Below the pieces are notes generated by a model. It was not told where the DNA came from, made no database searches, and worked only from the letters and a program-made list of their open reading frames with translations. DNA of 64,000 nt from Massospora cicadina (Eukaryota > Entomophthoromycota > Entomophthoromycetes > Entomophthorales > Entomophthoraceae), in NCBI GenBank assembly GCA_022478985.1, contig JAKSZP010002688.1:62001-126000 (forward strand), written 5' to 3'. This document shows positions 54,450 through 64,000 of the stretch, in pieces. Position 1 is the first letter of the stretch. Every line of letters starts with the position of its first letter. The translations under genes and the position numbers were made by a program.

Positions 54450-55285
54450 TGTCAGACAATCTCCTTCTTGACTTAAGAAAAAGAATGTTGGAGGTACGAG
54501 TGCCCCCAAATCTGCTACCATGATTGGCCCATCACCTGCCCAATCTTCAAATAATATTGTGGTTATCAACAATATGAGTACCCACAGCAAAAAGACCTTG
54601 GCAGATTCTCAGTGGAATCCTAACTATCAGAAAAATATGGTTTATAACAAAAAATGGCTTAAAAAGGTAATAACTAATAATAGGATTACTCTGACTTCTC
54701 AGCCAAATTTGGGGTGTTTGTTACCACATGGGTCTGATCACCTCCGAGGTGAGAAGATATTACTTGATGATGATAGGGTGCAAATTAACCAATCATTACC
54801 ACACGAGTCTGACCACCACCAAGGTGAGAAGATTTTACTTGACGATGATAGGGTGCAAATTAATCAATCATCTGACCACATGATAATAGTGCAAATTAAC
54901 CAATCATTACCACATGAGTCAGACCACCGCTGAGGTGAGAAGATTTTACTTGCTGGTGATTGGATACAATACATCAAATTGTTACCACATGGGTCAGTTT
55001 TGCCTCAAAATATTTATCTTCAATCTGATAGGCTGAAAGCCTATATTTCCTAATTTAGATGACTCAGCTTTATATACTTTTGCCTTGAATACCCATGGTC
55101 TTGAAATTTGAACTAGTTTAAATAGGAAATACTAGTATTGAGAAAAAGGACCTTTTTTGGTTTGGCCCTGCTTAAACAATAAAAAACATAAAAAACTTTA
55201 ACAAAGCGTTATTTATTACTTTTATTTATAAAGTAAATTTCTCACTTTAACAAAGAATTTGTGGCATCCATCGGTGGATCCCACA
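54450..55285 (+). repeat. 5' LTR of Gypsy J
   Basis: It is 836 bp long against 721 bp for the 3' LTR. The difference is explained by one extra 75-bp unit plus a 36-bp partial unit of an internal tandem repeat. The ends are TGTCAG and CCCACA. Confidence 0.9.
54721..55005 (+). repeat. 75-bp tandem repeat in the J LTR
   Basis: Units start TTACCACAyGrGTC at 54721, 54796, 54907 and 54982 (the last partial), with a partial unit at ~54871. The 3' LTR has only 58872, 58947 and 59022. Each unit carries AGGTGAGAAGATwTTACTTG. Confidence 0.88.
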
Positions 55286-55288
55286 AAC

Positions 55289-55307
55289 TGGTGCTCACTA
55301 CAGGGGA
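55289..55307 (+). other. Primer-binding site of Gypsy J
   Basis: TGGTGCTCACTACAGGGGA lies three bases after the 5' LTR and is identical to the site in E. It would pair with a tRNA ending CCCCTGTAGTGAGCACCA. Confidence 0.78.
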
Positions 55308-55340
55308 TCACCCTGAATACTTCTGATAAGTATTAAAGTA

Positions 55341-57477
55341 ATGGAGAGTGTCACCCATTGGGTGCAAAATGGGGAAGGGACTGAAGATGATGATCAAATG
55401 GATAGCCCTACCGCTTTGATATTTGGAGAAGAAGAACAATTTGAATGCATATTAATACCTGAGTCTTGTCGCATCACCTGGCCAGCTACTGAAGCTGTGA
55501 GAGACCTTACTCATGGTATCCTTAACCCTGGTGACATTGCATCTCGCAAATGAGCGTCATTGGTAGAGGAACGCCACTTGTTTCTCTATGAGACTAGTGT
55601 CCTCCCAGAGACCTATGGTCAGCTTACAAATTTGACCACCTATGTATGCAAGTTTGCTCACCCTGCCTTGGTCCATATGATGCATCTCTTAGCTGGCCAT
55701 CATGAAGAGCTTCATTGACACCTAGATACCCATGCAGCTCTGAATTTAGCCTATGATAAGTTGTATCAACTGACCTCCAAACATCTTGGAGCAGTTAGAT
55801 CTGGTGTGGAAGCTAATTGCAACTTCATCATACAGCTGCATGATTGACTTACTACTATGGACACTGGGATTGTAAAGTATGTTGAGGAGGCCATGAAGAT
55901 ATTCTGGGATGAACTGAACGCTTCCTCCGCTAGCACCCGCTCGTTGTTGGAGGAGTTTGCTAAAGAACTTGAAAAGCACAATGAGCAAACGCACTGTGAC
56001 TTTTCAGCCCCCAACTCCGTCCTTCAAGAGGAATATGAACAGCGTGTGGCTGTGGTGGAGCGACAGTTAATTCAGGCCTTTTCGCGTGTTGATGAGCTTG
56101 AACGTCATCTGTTGCTTGAACCATCTAGCGCCACCACCACCCTCGCGGCCAAGGTTGTTCAGCTAGAAAAGGAGCTAGCTCTCAAAGCTTCGTTTGAAAA
56201 TACCAAATATTTGGCATGTCGCCTGACTGAATGCGAAACTGAAGCAAAAGTGGTAAAAGCTTCGCTGGAAAGCCCTGTGCTGTTGAAGGAAGTATTTAGT
56301 CAACTAATGCAGGTCGAGCGGAAGTATGAACAGATTAAGGAGGGAGTACAAGGCCCCAGCTCCCACTCTCATGACGATGAAGGGTGTAAACAAATGAAAG
56401 AAGAGCTGAAGAACCACGTGAAAGCCGTGGAAACTGCTCAATTAAACCTAAGCTCAATGGTGTCACAACTCCATTTTCAAGTCAATGCAATGGAGAGCTG
56501 AGTGGAAGATCTTGAAACTCATAAATCAGGGATCGAAGCTCAACTGAGACTATGTGAATCTGGGCCCCTAGAAGCCCTCTCTAAAATGGAAACCCGGCTT
56601 GAAGCCATGCATGACCAGTTTGATCGCCTTTTGTGGACCTTTGATCAGTTAAGCTACCGCTCTGAAACCTCAGAAGCAGAAGCTCCAGCTATTCATACCC
56701 TTACTGGGAATGACTATAATTCATTCAAACCAACGTTTAAAGACAAGTTTATCCCTGGGCGAGGGTAGCATTGCTTCGTTTTTATACGTTTATGAAGCAG
56801 CTATGGAAGGGGCGACTGATCGTCAGAAGGCCAAACATATCCTTTCCTGTTTGGGCCGCATGGCACAGGAGGTGATGGTCCCACATATGGATGCTCTTAG
56901 CACCTGGTCCGAAGTTAAAGAGGCCCTCATAAACACGTTCAGTTCAAAACAGGCTTTAAGTATGAAAAAGCAAGCTTTTATGCGTATGAGTATCTGAAAA
57001 GGAGAGTCAGTGGTCGCCTTTGTGGAATGATTTTATATGGAAGCACAGACGTTGTTAACTTCAAAGATGTTGACTTTGGATGATGCTGTAGCCGCCGTTT
57101 TGACTGGAGTGGCTACTTACCCATCGCTAGCGATGCACATCACCTCAGTTAAACGCTATTTCCATACCATTCAAGACATCAAGGAGGCGTTAATAGATGT
57201 CGCTGATTTCCATAAGCCCAAAGTTTCACGTGGAGCAGTATCTCGTCCTCGCGTTTTAACCATTGAGGATTCAAAGCCTAAGCCTCGGGCCTTAGCTATT
57301 GAAGACAAGAAGGAGCCCCTTCAGATAATGGGCCCTGAAGAGCAAAACCCCAAAGCAAAACGTCCTGAACGCCCTCGGTGCAAATACTGCAACAAGTTTG
57401 GACACAAGGAGGCTGTGTGCTGGAAAAAGAAAGCTGACGCTGAGGAACAGGAGCAGGGAAAAGAAATGTCAGCATAG
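55341..57477 (+). pseudogene. Gag of Gypsy J with coiled coil, capsid and zinc knuckle
   Basis: The frame starts MESVTHWVQNGEGTEDDDQM at 55341. The part 55857-56768 is a long coiled coil (VLQEEYEQRVAVVERQLIQA ... VVQLEKELAL ...). The capsid part (IASFLYVYEAAMEGATDRQK, then HILSCLGRMAQEVMVPHMD) follows a frameshift near 56757. The zinc knuckle CKYCNKFGHKEAVC (CX2CX4HX4C) is intact at ~57388. The interrupting stops at 55551, 55716, 55845, 56499, 56994 and 57027 are all TGA. Gag forms the particle shell and packages RNA. Confidence 0.85.
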
Positions 57478-57479
57478 GG

Positions 57480-58375
57480 AAAGGCACACCTATTGCTGAC
57501 AAATCTCATGTGCCTGACTCATCTAAACAACTTATGCCAGTACCTCGCGTTACTAATACCCCAGGGGATGATTCTGAGGGGGGTACGGATGAGGTCAGCT
57601 ATTATGTTGTAGGAGTACCTGCTGAAGTGGAAGTCCCCAATCGCTTGAATGCTGGAGGAGTAGATGAAGCCACCATACCTGAAGAGATGTATCTCTGCCA
57701 AGTTCTAGGGGAGCCAGTCATTATTGATACTACCAGTGATGCAGATGAGGTGTTGTCTCACCTTATTCGCCCTATCCAGCATGGCCATACCATGCAGTCC
57801 ATCCAGGAAAATTACCCTGAGACCGCGTGCAAATTAACCTCCAATTTCCATCTTAAGGAGGTCTTAGCACTATCGCCCACTTTTGGGGGGATACTTATGA
57901 AGGTCGAAGTGGTTATCCAAAAAGTTCAGGTGATGGCTATCTTAGATACAGGCTCCCCAGTGAACGTAATCTCCTCCAAGTTGATGAAAAAGATCAAACT
58001 TGCACCTGACTTGGAGTACAACCAAGACTTTGGAACCGCTGGTCCTAACAACACCCATGCACTGGGTGCTTACTCATCCCTTCCCATTCGTATTGGGAAG
58101 CTTATTCTATCAGCCCCACAGTGGCTTTGGATAATAACGCTTATGATATGCTTATAGGTACTCAGTTTATGATTGAATATGACGGCATTATCAATATGAA
58201 GCAAGGGTTCTTGTCGTTGCTCAATTATAAAGTCCCCTTAGTTCTAGCCAATAAAGAACCCAGCAAGAAGGAATACTCTTGCATGGATGAGTACCCGCTT
58301 TCCACCTTACCTATACATTATACCAACCTCGCAAAAATGGTTACTAAAGAAGGCCAAGCTGCCAATGAGCTCTGA
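57480..58375 (+). pseudogene. Aspartic protease of Gypsy J
   Basis: AILDTGSPVNVISSKLMKKI (~57938) has an intact DTGS. ALDNNAYDMLIGTQFMIEYD (58121 on) is the late hydrophobic block, one frame away (shift near 58115). The gag frame ends in TAG at 57475 and the protease frame lies at -1 relative to it, which could be a lesion or a frameshift site. Confidence 0.8.
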
Positions 58376-58566
58376 GCTCCTCTACCTTCATACCAAGTGT
58401 TGGATAGGGTTTTATATTACCATAATCGCATAACTCCCTGTAGTGGCAAACTTGGATCAATCTGGGAGGGGCCATTTACCATCATGTATAAGAGAGGAAA
58501 TGAGTATTCTATAAAGTCTTTGGCTACAAGAATTATCATAAACTGGGTACATGGCCACTTCTTATG
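58376..58566 (+). pseudogene. Integrase C-terminal remnant of Gypsy J
   Basis: The readings VLDRVLYYHNRITPCSGKLG, SIWEGPFTIMYKRGNEYSIK and NWVHGHFL are the C-terminal GPF/Y part of a Gypsy integrase. They follow directly on the protease, so about 1,000 codons of pol are absent between them. Confidence 0.72.
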
Positions 58567-58601
58567 ACCCTACACCCCTCCCAACATTCTTGAGGGGGCA
58601 A

Positions 58602-59322
58602 TGTCAGACAATCTCCTTCTCAACTTAAGAAAAAGAATGTTGGAGGTATGAGTGCCCCTGAATCTGCTACCATGATTGGCCCATCACCTGCCTGATCTTC
58701 AAATAATATTGTGGATACCAACAATATGAGTACCCACAGCGAAAAGACCTTGGCAGATTCTTGGTGGAATCCTAACTATTGAAAAAATATGGTTTATAAC
58801 AAAAAATGGCTTAAAAAGGTAACAACTGATATAGGATTACTCTGACTTCTCAGCCAAATTTGGGGTGTTTGTTACCACACGGGTCTGATCACCTCTGAGA
58901 TGAGAAGATATTACTTGATGATGATAGGGTGCAAATTAACCAATCATTACCACATGAGTCTGACCACCACCAAGGTGAGAAGATTTTACTCGCTGGTGAT
59001 TGGATACAATACATCAAATTGTTACCACACGGGTCAGTTTTACCTCAAAATATTTATCTTTGATCTGATAGGCCAAAAGCCTATATTTCCTAATTTAGAT
59101 GACTCAGCTTTATATAATTTTGCCTTGAATACCCATGGTCTCAAAATATGAACTAGTTTAAATAGGAAATACTAGTATCAGAAAAGGACCTTTTTGGTTT
59201 GGACCTTATTAAACAATAAAAAACATAAAAAGCTTTAGCAAAGCGTTATTTATTACTTTTATTTATAAAGTAAATTTCTCACTATAACAAAGAATTTGTG
59301 GCATCCGTCGGTGGATCCCACA
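58602..59322 (+). repeat. 3' LTR of Gypsy J
   Basis: This 721-bp LTR is a direct repeat of 54450-55285, with fewer 75-bp units. It ends GGTGGATCCCACA. The 3' flank (ATATG) does not match the 5' flank. Confidence 0.9.
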
Positions 59323-59339
59323 ATATGATCACATCCCAA

Positions 59340-59690
59340 TATTAGTTTTTATACTAAAACAGATTGCATTGTAGTTAATCCCATGACTTCCAATTCAAGT
59401 ATTTTCCTGAAAAATCTATTCATTTTTATAAATTCATTGTATAATAGTCATTGATCCTCATCAAAGAGCAAAACTTTTCTTTATTGAAGTGATTTGATTA
59501 TAAGTATTTTGCGCTTATTTTAAATAAAAGGTCACTTTTCTTGTAAATCTTTGTTGTTTATTTGCATATATCTTTAGAATAGTCTTATCTATACTGAGGG
59601 ATCAAGAACTTTATCATATAGTTGTGCTATATGATAGCTGTAGGGTTTGACTGTCTAAAAACAACTTGTGAAAGTAGTGTATAAAGGGAC
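59340..59690 (+). repeat. Dispersed repeat N, copy 2
   Basis: It is collinear with 45224-45605. It follows directly after element J. No open frame. Confidence 0.55.
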
Positions 59691-60139
59691 CTCGCGCTAC
59701 AGAGACTCTTGTCACCTTAGATTTTGGTGGAGTTTTTGCCCTGATAACCTAGACATTATAAACATCTATAAATTCTCAAGAAAATATTTATTCTTTACAA
59801 TTATTGCTCAGATATTTCATGACTGATAGTAGCTTTAGGCCTGTAGGTGACTTTGTGGTGGGGGGAATAGGCAGGGGGGCTGTTGCTACCCATCTACCCA
59901 TCCAGGTTATGCCCTAGATCAGTTAACTGGTTAAGTGGGAAAGACTTAGGATTGGAACCATTTTTGTCATGAAGGGAAATAATACCTACCCAGCTTACTA
60001 GCTGGCGCTTGAGGTCTTACATTAATCTTTCCTTAATAGGCAGGGATCACCCCCATTATAGGGTTTTTTCAAGGGCATAATTATTTTCAAGGAGTAGGTA
60101 ATTTGATGGAAGAAATGGCGACCAGCTTGGTAGGGCAGA
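59691..60139. other. Non-coding stretch, possibly an LTR
   Basis: On the minus strand a purine tract, ATAATGGGGG, is followed by TGATCCCTGCC, which could be a polypurine tract and LTR start for the chromodomain element next door. Its partner LTR is not in the window, so this stays tentative. Confidence 0.3.
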
Positions 60140-60449
60140 AAAAGGTGCATTTATGATTCTTCTTGTGTAATTCCTATAGTAGCTTACAACAGTTAGCACA
60201 ATCCTTGGATTGGACTCAGCTTTTCTTATAAGCTAGGTGTCCCTCCCAAGAAACCAGGTAATGCACTTGGCGGTTAACTTGATGTGCATCCAGAAACTTC
60301 TCTAACTCAAACTCAGGGGCGCCTTCCGAAATAATGGACTCACCCTCCACTGGCTTATGCCTCTGAAAGGGGAGAATGAAGAAGCGTGAAAAGAGACATG
60401 AATTTTTCCAGTGAGGGTGCGGCTCCATGTGAAAAGCGCCCTTATTCAC
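60140..60449 (-). pseudogene. Chromodomain remnant of another Gypsy chromovirus (P)
   Basis: The minus-strand reading APEFELEKFLDAHQVNRQVH then YLVSWEGHLAYKKSWV and CANCCKLL*ELHKKN is a chromodomain with its aromatic residues (Y, W). The stop is TAG, probably from Gln. Upstream integrase text is cut off by the tail of LINE beta G at 60454. It differs from the chromodomain of element B. Confidence 0.72.
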
Positions 60450-60525
60450 AACCTTTTTTTTTAGTACTAGATGGTCCCAACCCAAGGGGGGATTCATAGA
60501 TGTTTATTGAATTACGCCTGGGCTC

Positions 60526-61674
60526 CTAAGAGCCTGAGGCGAGGGAAGGGGAGGGAGGAGGCATCGAGAAAGGGAGGGGGTTTGCGCGCCAGAGCCGTGC
60601 TGCAGTGATAACTGAGCGGGGGAGGGTTGGCGACATAGTGCAGACCTTCAGGGCCATCTCAAATTGTACCTGAAAGTGGGTGATCATGTGTGGAAGGGTC
60701 CACACCTGCTGGTCAAAGGCAGCACGAAGGAAGGAGTTATGGATGGTCCAGATGGCTGTGGCATAGGCGAGGACATGGCGGGGTCGGTGGCAACCAGGCA
60801 ATGTCTGCTCAAACATGAGGTCTTGAACAGGGTGTCCAGACCAGGGCTGAGCATGGAGGAGCGCGCGGGCCTTTGGCCAAAATGCTGCGACACCTGGACA
60901 GGTGAAAAAACGATGGAGGAGGGAGTCAATAGGCTCCACACAGCGGGGGCATCTTTGGTGTTGGAAGGTAGGGCCAGTCCGGTCCCCTGTCCTGTATGAA
61001 CAGTGGAGCACCCTCCATAAGGTGTTGGACACCTTTGCTGACAGGATGGGTTGATAGACGTCCTTCCACAATTCCTTAAGGTCAAATCTCACGGAGGGAG
61101 GGAGGAGCTCAAGGAGTCTTGGGCGGATGGGAGGACGATCTTGGGGGTTGAGGCGAGTTGTGAAAACTTGTCCATTGTGCACAATTGCATGGCGATGTGG
61201 GCTGAGGCCAGGGCCTTCCCTTCTGTATGGGAAGGCATGGTGGATCCACGCGCCTACTCGTTTCAGGGCAAGGAGAGCCTGGTTCCAGTAGGGGGATGAG
61301 GATGGTTTTAGGCGATGGCCTGGGTGGTTTGTGAGCCACTCCCCTAATGAGGTCAGAGATGCTCTAGGAAGACCCAGAGCTGCTGACACTGACTGGCGGA
61401 GGGCGGGCGTCCATTGGGGCATGGGGGTCGCGTCCCAGCAGACAATCGGCCATAGGAACTTCAGGAAGATTGTGGTGGCGTGGGATCGCGTGTCCAGAAG
61501 CCCTAGGCCCCCTTCATTGCAGGGTCGGGCAATGGTTGAGAGGGCCATTGGTGGATGGTTTGAGCCCCAGATCCAACAGCGGAGGAGTACATTGAGCCGA
61601 GTATAAAAGGCATCTGTGAATGGGCAGACGTGCGCTAGGAACCAGACTTTGGAGAGGAGGAACACATTGGCCAT
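60526..61674 (-). pseudogene. C-terminal part of LINE beta G ORF2
   Basis: A 382-codon open frame, FLLSKVWFLAHVCPFTDAFY onward. It contains WIWGSNHPPMALSTIARPCN and EGGLGLLDTRSH, typical after the LINE RT thumb. The zinc-type block reads CPRCVEPIDSLLHRFFTCP (~60920-60980), followed by a YATAIWTIHNSFL helix as in the alpha LINEs. A stop or frame change separates it from 61674-61994. Confidence 0.85.
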
Positions 61675-63202
61675 CAGAGCTCGACCCTGGGGGTGATGTG
61701 CCGCTGGTTCCAGCTGGCAATCCTGGAGTTAACTGCTGCAAGGAGCAAGTCCTCATTGTCTTTTAGCGCAACTCCTTGTTGGTTGGTGAGAACGCCCAGG
61801 TGACGGAAGGTACCGCGCTCAGGTTCAATACCAAATGGTGGGGGGAAGGTTGGGGAGCCGACCTGTACAACTGTTGTCTTGGAGGTGTTGACCATGGCGT
61901 TGGACGCCTTGGTGTACCTCTCAATGGTCACAGCAGCGAGGGCAACATCCCCAGGGCAGCCAAATGCAATGGCAGTGTCATCTGCAAATGCCATGGTGCG
62001 TGTAGGGCTTTACCTGGGACCAGAATCCCTGTTAGCTTGTCCTGTAAGGAGGCCAAGAGGGGGTCAAGGGTGATGTTAAAAAGGATAGGGCTCAGGGGGT
62101 CCCCTTGCCGGAGACCTTGTCCAACTGGTACTGCCACTGTAAAACCCATTGGCGCCAGGACTCAGGTGTGGAGCTGGTCATAGAGCGCTGATATCCAGCG
62201 CCTAGCTGCGGGTGGGAGATGGAAGCGGGCCAGGGAAGCATCAATATACTTCCAGGCTACCCGATCATATGCTTTCTCCATATCCAGGAGAGCCACAAAG
62301 CCATTCACCTTACGAGAGTTAGCAGTCAAAGTCACGTGAAGGTCATTATAGTTGTCCCATAACGACCTCCCCGGAATAAAACCGTACTGGGATGGGGAGA
62401 GGCGAGGTGACACCCATTTGGTGATGCGGTTGGCCAGAAGCTTCGTGAAGAGCTTGTGGTCTGTGTTGATCAACGCTATGGGGCGCCAGTTCGCCAGGTT
62501 CTCACGGTCTGACTTCTTGTGAATGAGGGTCGTGATTGAGCCTCTGGAGTCGGGGAGGACCTCGCCATTCACCAAGAGTGCAGCGAAGAGGTCGCGGAGG
62601 GTTCTGGCTATCACTGCAGGTTCCAGAAGGTACACCTCAAAGGGTATTCCGTCTGGGCCTGGGGCTTTAAGCAGTGGGGATTTCAGAAGGGTTTCCATCA
62701 CCTCCTGGATGGAAATAGGCGCCAGTAGAGCCTCATCAGCCCGTGGGTCAATGGGCGGCTCTGGAGCCCGCCACAGGAAGTCTTGGATGTCCGATGGGTC
62801 CACCTGGGTGGCATTGAAGAGGCTGGAGTAGAAGCGGTGTAGTTCCTGCGTGATTTCCTCCTTATCTGAAGTGGTTGTAGTGCCAATCTTCAGTGCAGTA
62901 ATATCCTGCGCTGTTGACCGGGCTTTCTGTTTCTGAAAGCAGAAGCGGGTGGGGCGTTCCCATTGAGCATAGTAACGAGATGTTGTAAAGTTTGCTGCCC
63001 GTTCTTCCTGCAGTGTGAGCTCCAAGCGGAGTGCTTCCTGCGCCGCTTCCCAGTCCTCCAACCATCTGGGAGAGGGCGAAGGCTGGCAGTTTCGCTCTAG
63101 ATGTCTGATTCTGGCTTCCGCCCTTTTGACTCTGGCGCGAGCTGCAGTCATCTGGGATTTGGCACAGTTGTAAGCAACGCGGGTGATGCCCTCCTTGGTC
63201 AC
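61674..63202 (-). pseudogene. Reverse transcriptase of LINE beta G ORF2
   Basis: 63202-62162 is a 346-codon open frame with APGPDGIPFEVYLL, NWRPIALINTDHKLFT, QYGFIPGRSLWDNY and ALLDMEKAYDRVAW. A TGA at 62162 stops it; the reading goes on as GLRQGDPLSPILFNITLDPL to ~62000. A frameshift then leads to MAFADDTAIAFG (61994), the catalytic FADD. With those two lesions repaired the whole RT would read through. Confidence 0.9.
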
Positions 63203-64000
63203 CGCCCATTTAGCCTTGTGGTCAAGCAGGTGGGGTGGGGGGAGGTGAGAGTCTCCCGGATGGTCATAGACAGCTTCTCCTTAGTGAAGGGGTTGTTGAG
63301 AAGAGCTGGGGCAACCCTGGGCCAGAACCTACGCGACGGTCTAAGTGTGGTGGTGAGGACAACGGTGAGTGACCTGTGATCACTCAGATGGTTGTCACGA
63401 GAGATGGGAGAGGAGACGCGGCCAATTAGCAGGGGGCCAATAAGTGCCATATCTATGCGTGACGCTGACTGGAAAGCTCCTCCATCATACTGGATCCTAG
63501 TCATGCAACCTAGGCCAGACTCGGAGGGTGGAAGCGCATCTATAAAGCCACTCAGGCGAAGGAAATCCTGGAGACGACTTGATCCAGGGCGTTCCTTTGC
63601 TGCAGGGGGTAAGAGTCACGGACGCGACTTATGGTTGTGTTGAAATCTCCTAAGAGGACTGTATTCCGTGGGAGATTGAGTTGGAGGAGCTCTTCCAAGA
63701 GCCGATTTTGCTCCTGACCTGCATTAGGCAGGTAGATGCTTGCAGCGAAGAAGGAGAAGTCAGGAGTGGTGAGTTTGGCCAGTATGAGGCGGCCACCTAG
63801 ATATTGTGAAAAAGAATGGGTTTTAACCTGGGGATTCAAAACAATAAGGGCGTCATGGTTTTTCCAGAAAGAGTTGCCTCCAAACTGTTCATTCCATGCA
63901 GATTGTTCGTGGGGAGGATATGGGGCTCCTGGACAGCAGCGATGTCAATTTGTGCTGACCTGAAGTTTCGGAGGAGGCGGGCTCTCCGCTTAAAGTCCCG
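63203..64000 (-). pseudogene. Endonuclease of LINE beta G ORF2 (partial)
   Basis: IAAVQEPHIL near 63930 is the conserved Glu motif. FFAASIYLPNAGQEQNRLLE and NTVLLGDFNTTISRVRDSYP (63552-63839) follow, then SRIDMALIGPLL (~63455) and LSDHRSLTVVL (~63380). All the main motifs of an AP-type endonuclease (E, GDxN, RID, SDH) are present. A frame change near 63530. The N-terminus is outside the window. Confidence 0.85.

Larger units (their letters stand above)
54450..59322 (+). mobile_element. Ty3/Gypsy element J, gag-protease only (deletion derivative)
   Basis: The 5' LTR is 54450-55285 and the 3' LTR 58602-59322; both start TGTCAGACAATCTCCTTC. A primer-binding site and a polypurine tract (CATTCTTGAGGGGGCAA) are in place. 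Between them lie gag, protease and then only the last ~60 codons of integrase (GPFTIMYKRGNEYSIKSLAT). RT, RNase H and the integrase core are missing. E is a relative with those parts present. No matching TSD is seen (AGAGG left, ATATG right). Confidence 0.9.
60454..64000 (-). mobile_element. LINE family beta, copy G, truncated by window edge
   Basis: The 3' end on the minus strand reads AATAAACATCTATGAATCCC, CCCTTGGGTTGGGACC, ATCTAGTACTAAAAAAAAA. ORF2 runs from the endonuclease (64000 side) to the C-terminal zinc-type block. The GC content is clearly higher than in the rest of the window. Only one stop and one frameshift are evident in the RT region, so it is young. It is unlike the alpha LINEs in sequence and in 3' end. 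Confidence 0.92.

Noticed and set aside
55341..57477. TGA recoding (alternative genetic code or selenocysteine) as the reason for TGA-only stops in J gag
   Set aside because: The 14-3-3 gene ends in TGA at the normal place, Arg fits at the interrupted sites, and copy D has CGA where copy C has TGA. Decay of CGA explains all of it.
1..64000. A novel defence, biosynthetic or toxin system
   Set aside because: Apart from 14-3-3, every protein I can recognise belongs to retrotransposons. I saw no nuclease, polyketide, toxin or immune gene cluster.

Overview
This 64 kb window looks like part of a large, AT-rich, transposon-dominated fungal genome. The only host gene I can support is a complete four-exon 14-3-3 protein gene (8816-9692, minus strand). 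Its protein is of fungal type and its three introns are only 44, 37 and 43 nt long. I cannot name the species. I see no rRNA or functional tRNA gene, no CRISPR array, and no bacterial or viral gene cluster.

Almost everything else is retrotransposons, many inserted into one another. Element boundaries were read from terminal direct repeats, TG...CA ends, polypurine tracts, primer-binding sites and target-site duplications (TSDs). From left to right: Ty3/Gypsy element 1 (1-6728, minus, cut by the window edge) has a solo LTR (1747-2735) inside its RNase H. The 14-3-3 gene follows. Next come AT-rich dispersed and tandem repeats (10.3-12.6 kb). A LINE (family alpha, copy A, 12634-22171) splits a ~340-bp satellite and is itself split by chromovirus B (15304-19567). 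Then come more AT-rich repeats, with an ORF1-only retroposon F (23389-25296) and a truncated LINE of family beta (27925-28330).

A deep nest covers 31070-45001. A short-internal LTR element H is split by Gypsy E (33130-44962). E in turn carries LINE alpha copy C (35824-41094, 15-bp TSD) and a tRNA-derived SINE (44210-44507, 15-bp TSD). Gypsy K (45606-54449) is split by LINE beta fragments and by LINE alpha copy D (48531-53800). Gypsy J (54450-59322) keeps gag and protease but has lost RT, RNase H and most of integrase. A chromodomain remnant (60140-60449) is followed by LINE beta copy G (60454-64000, minus, cut by the window edge).

The most interesting threads are these. (1) LINE alpha, retroposon F and the SINE share the last ~40 nt, which suggests that one reverse transcriptase serves an autonomous element and two tiers of parasites. 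(2) All six in-frame stops in the J gag frame are TGA, and stops in LINE C pair with CGA-type codons in its sister copy D, a CpG-deamination footprint. (3) Four different Gypsy elements share one primer-binding site. (4) A 51-bp LINE insertion carries a 17-bp TSD. (5) Satellite-like repeat families surround the single host gene. No intact autonomous element is visible; most coding regions carry stops or frameshifts.
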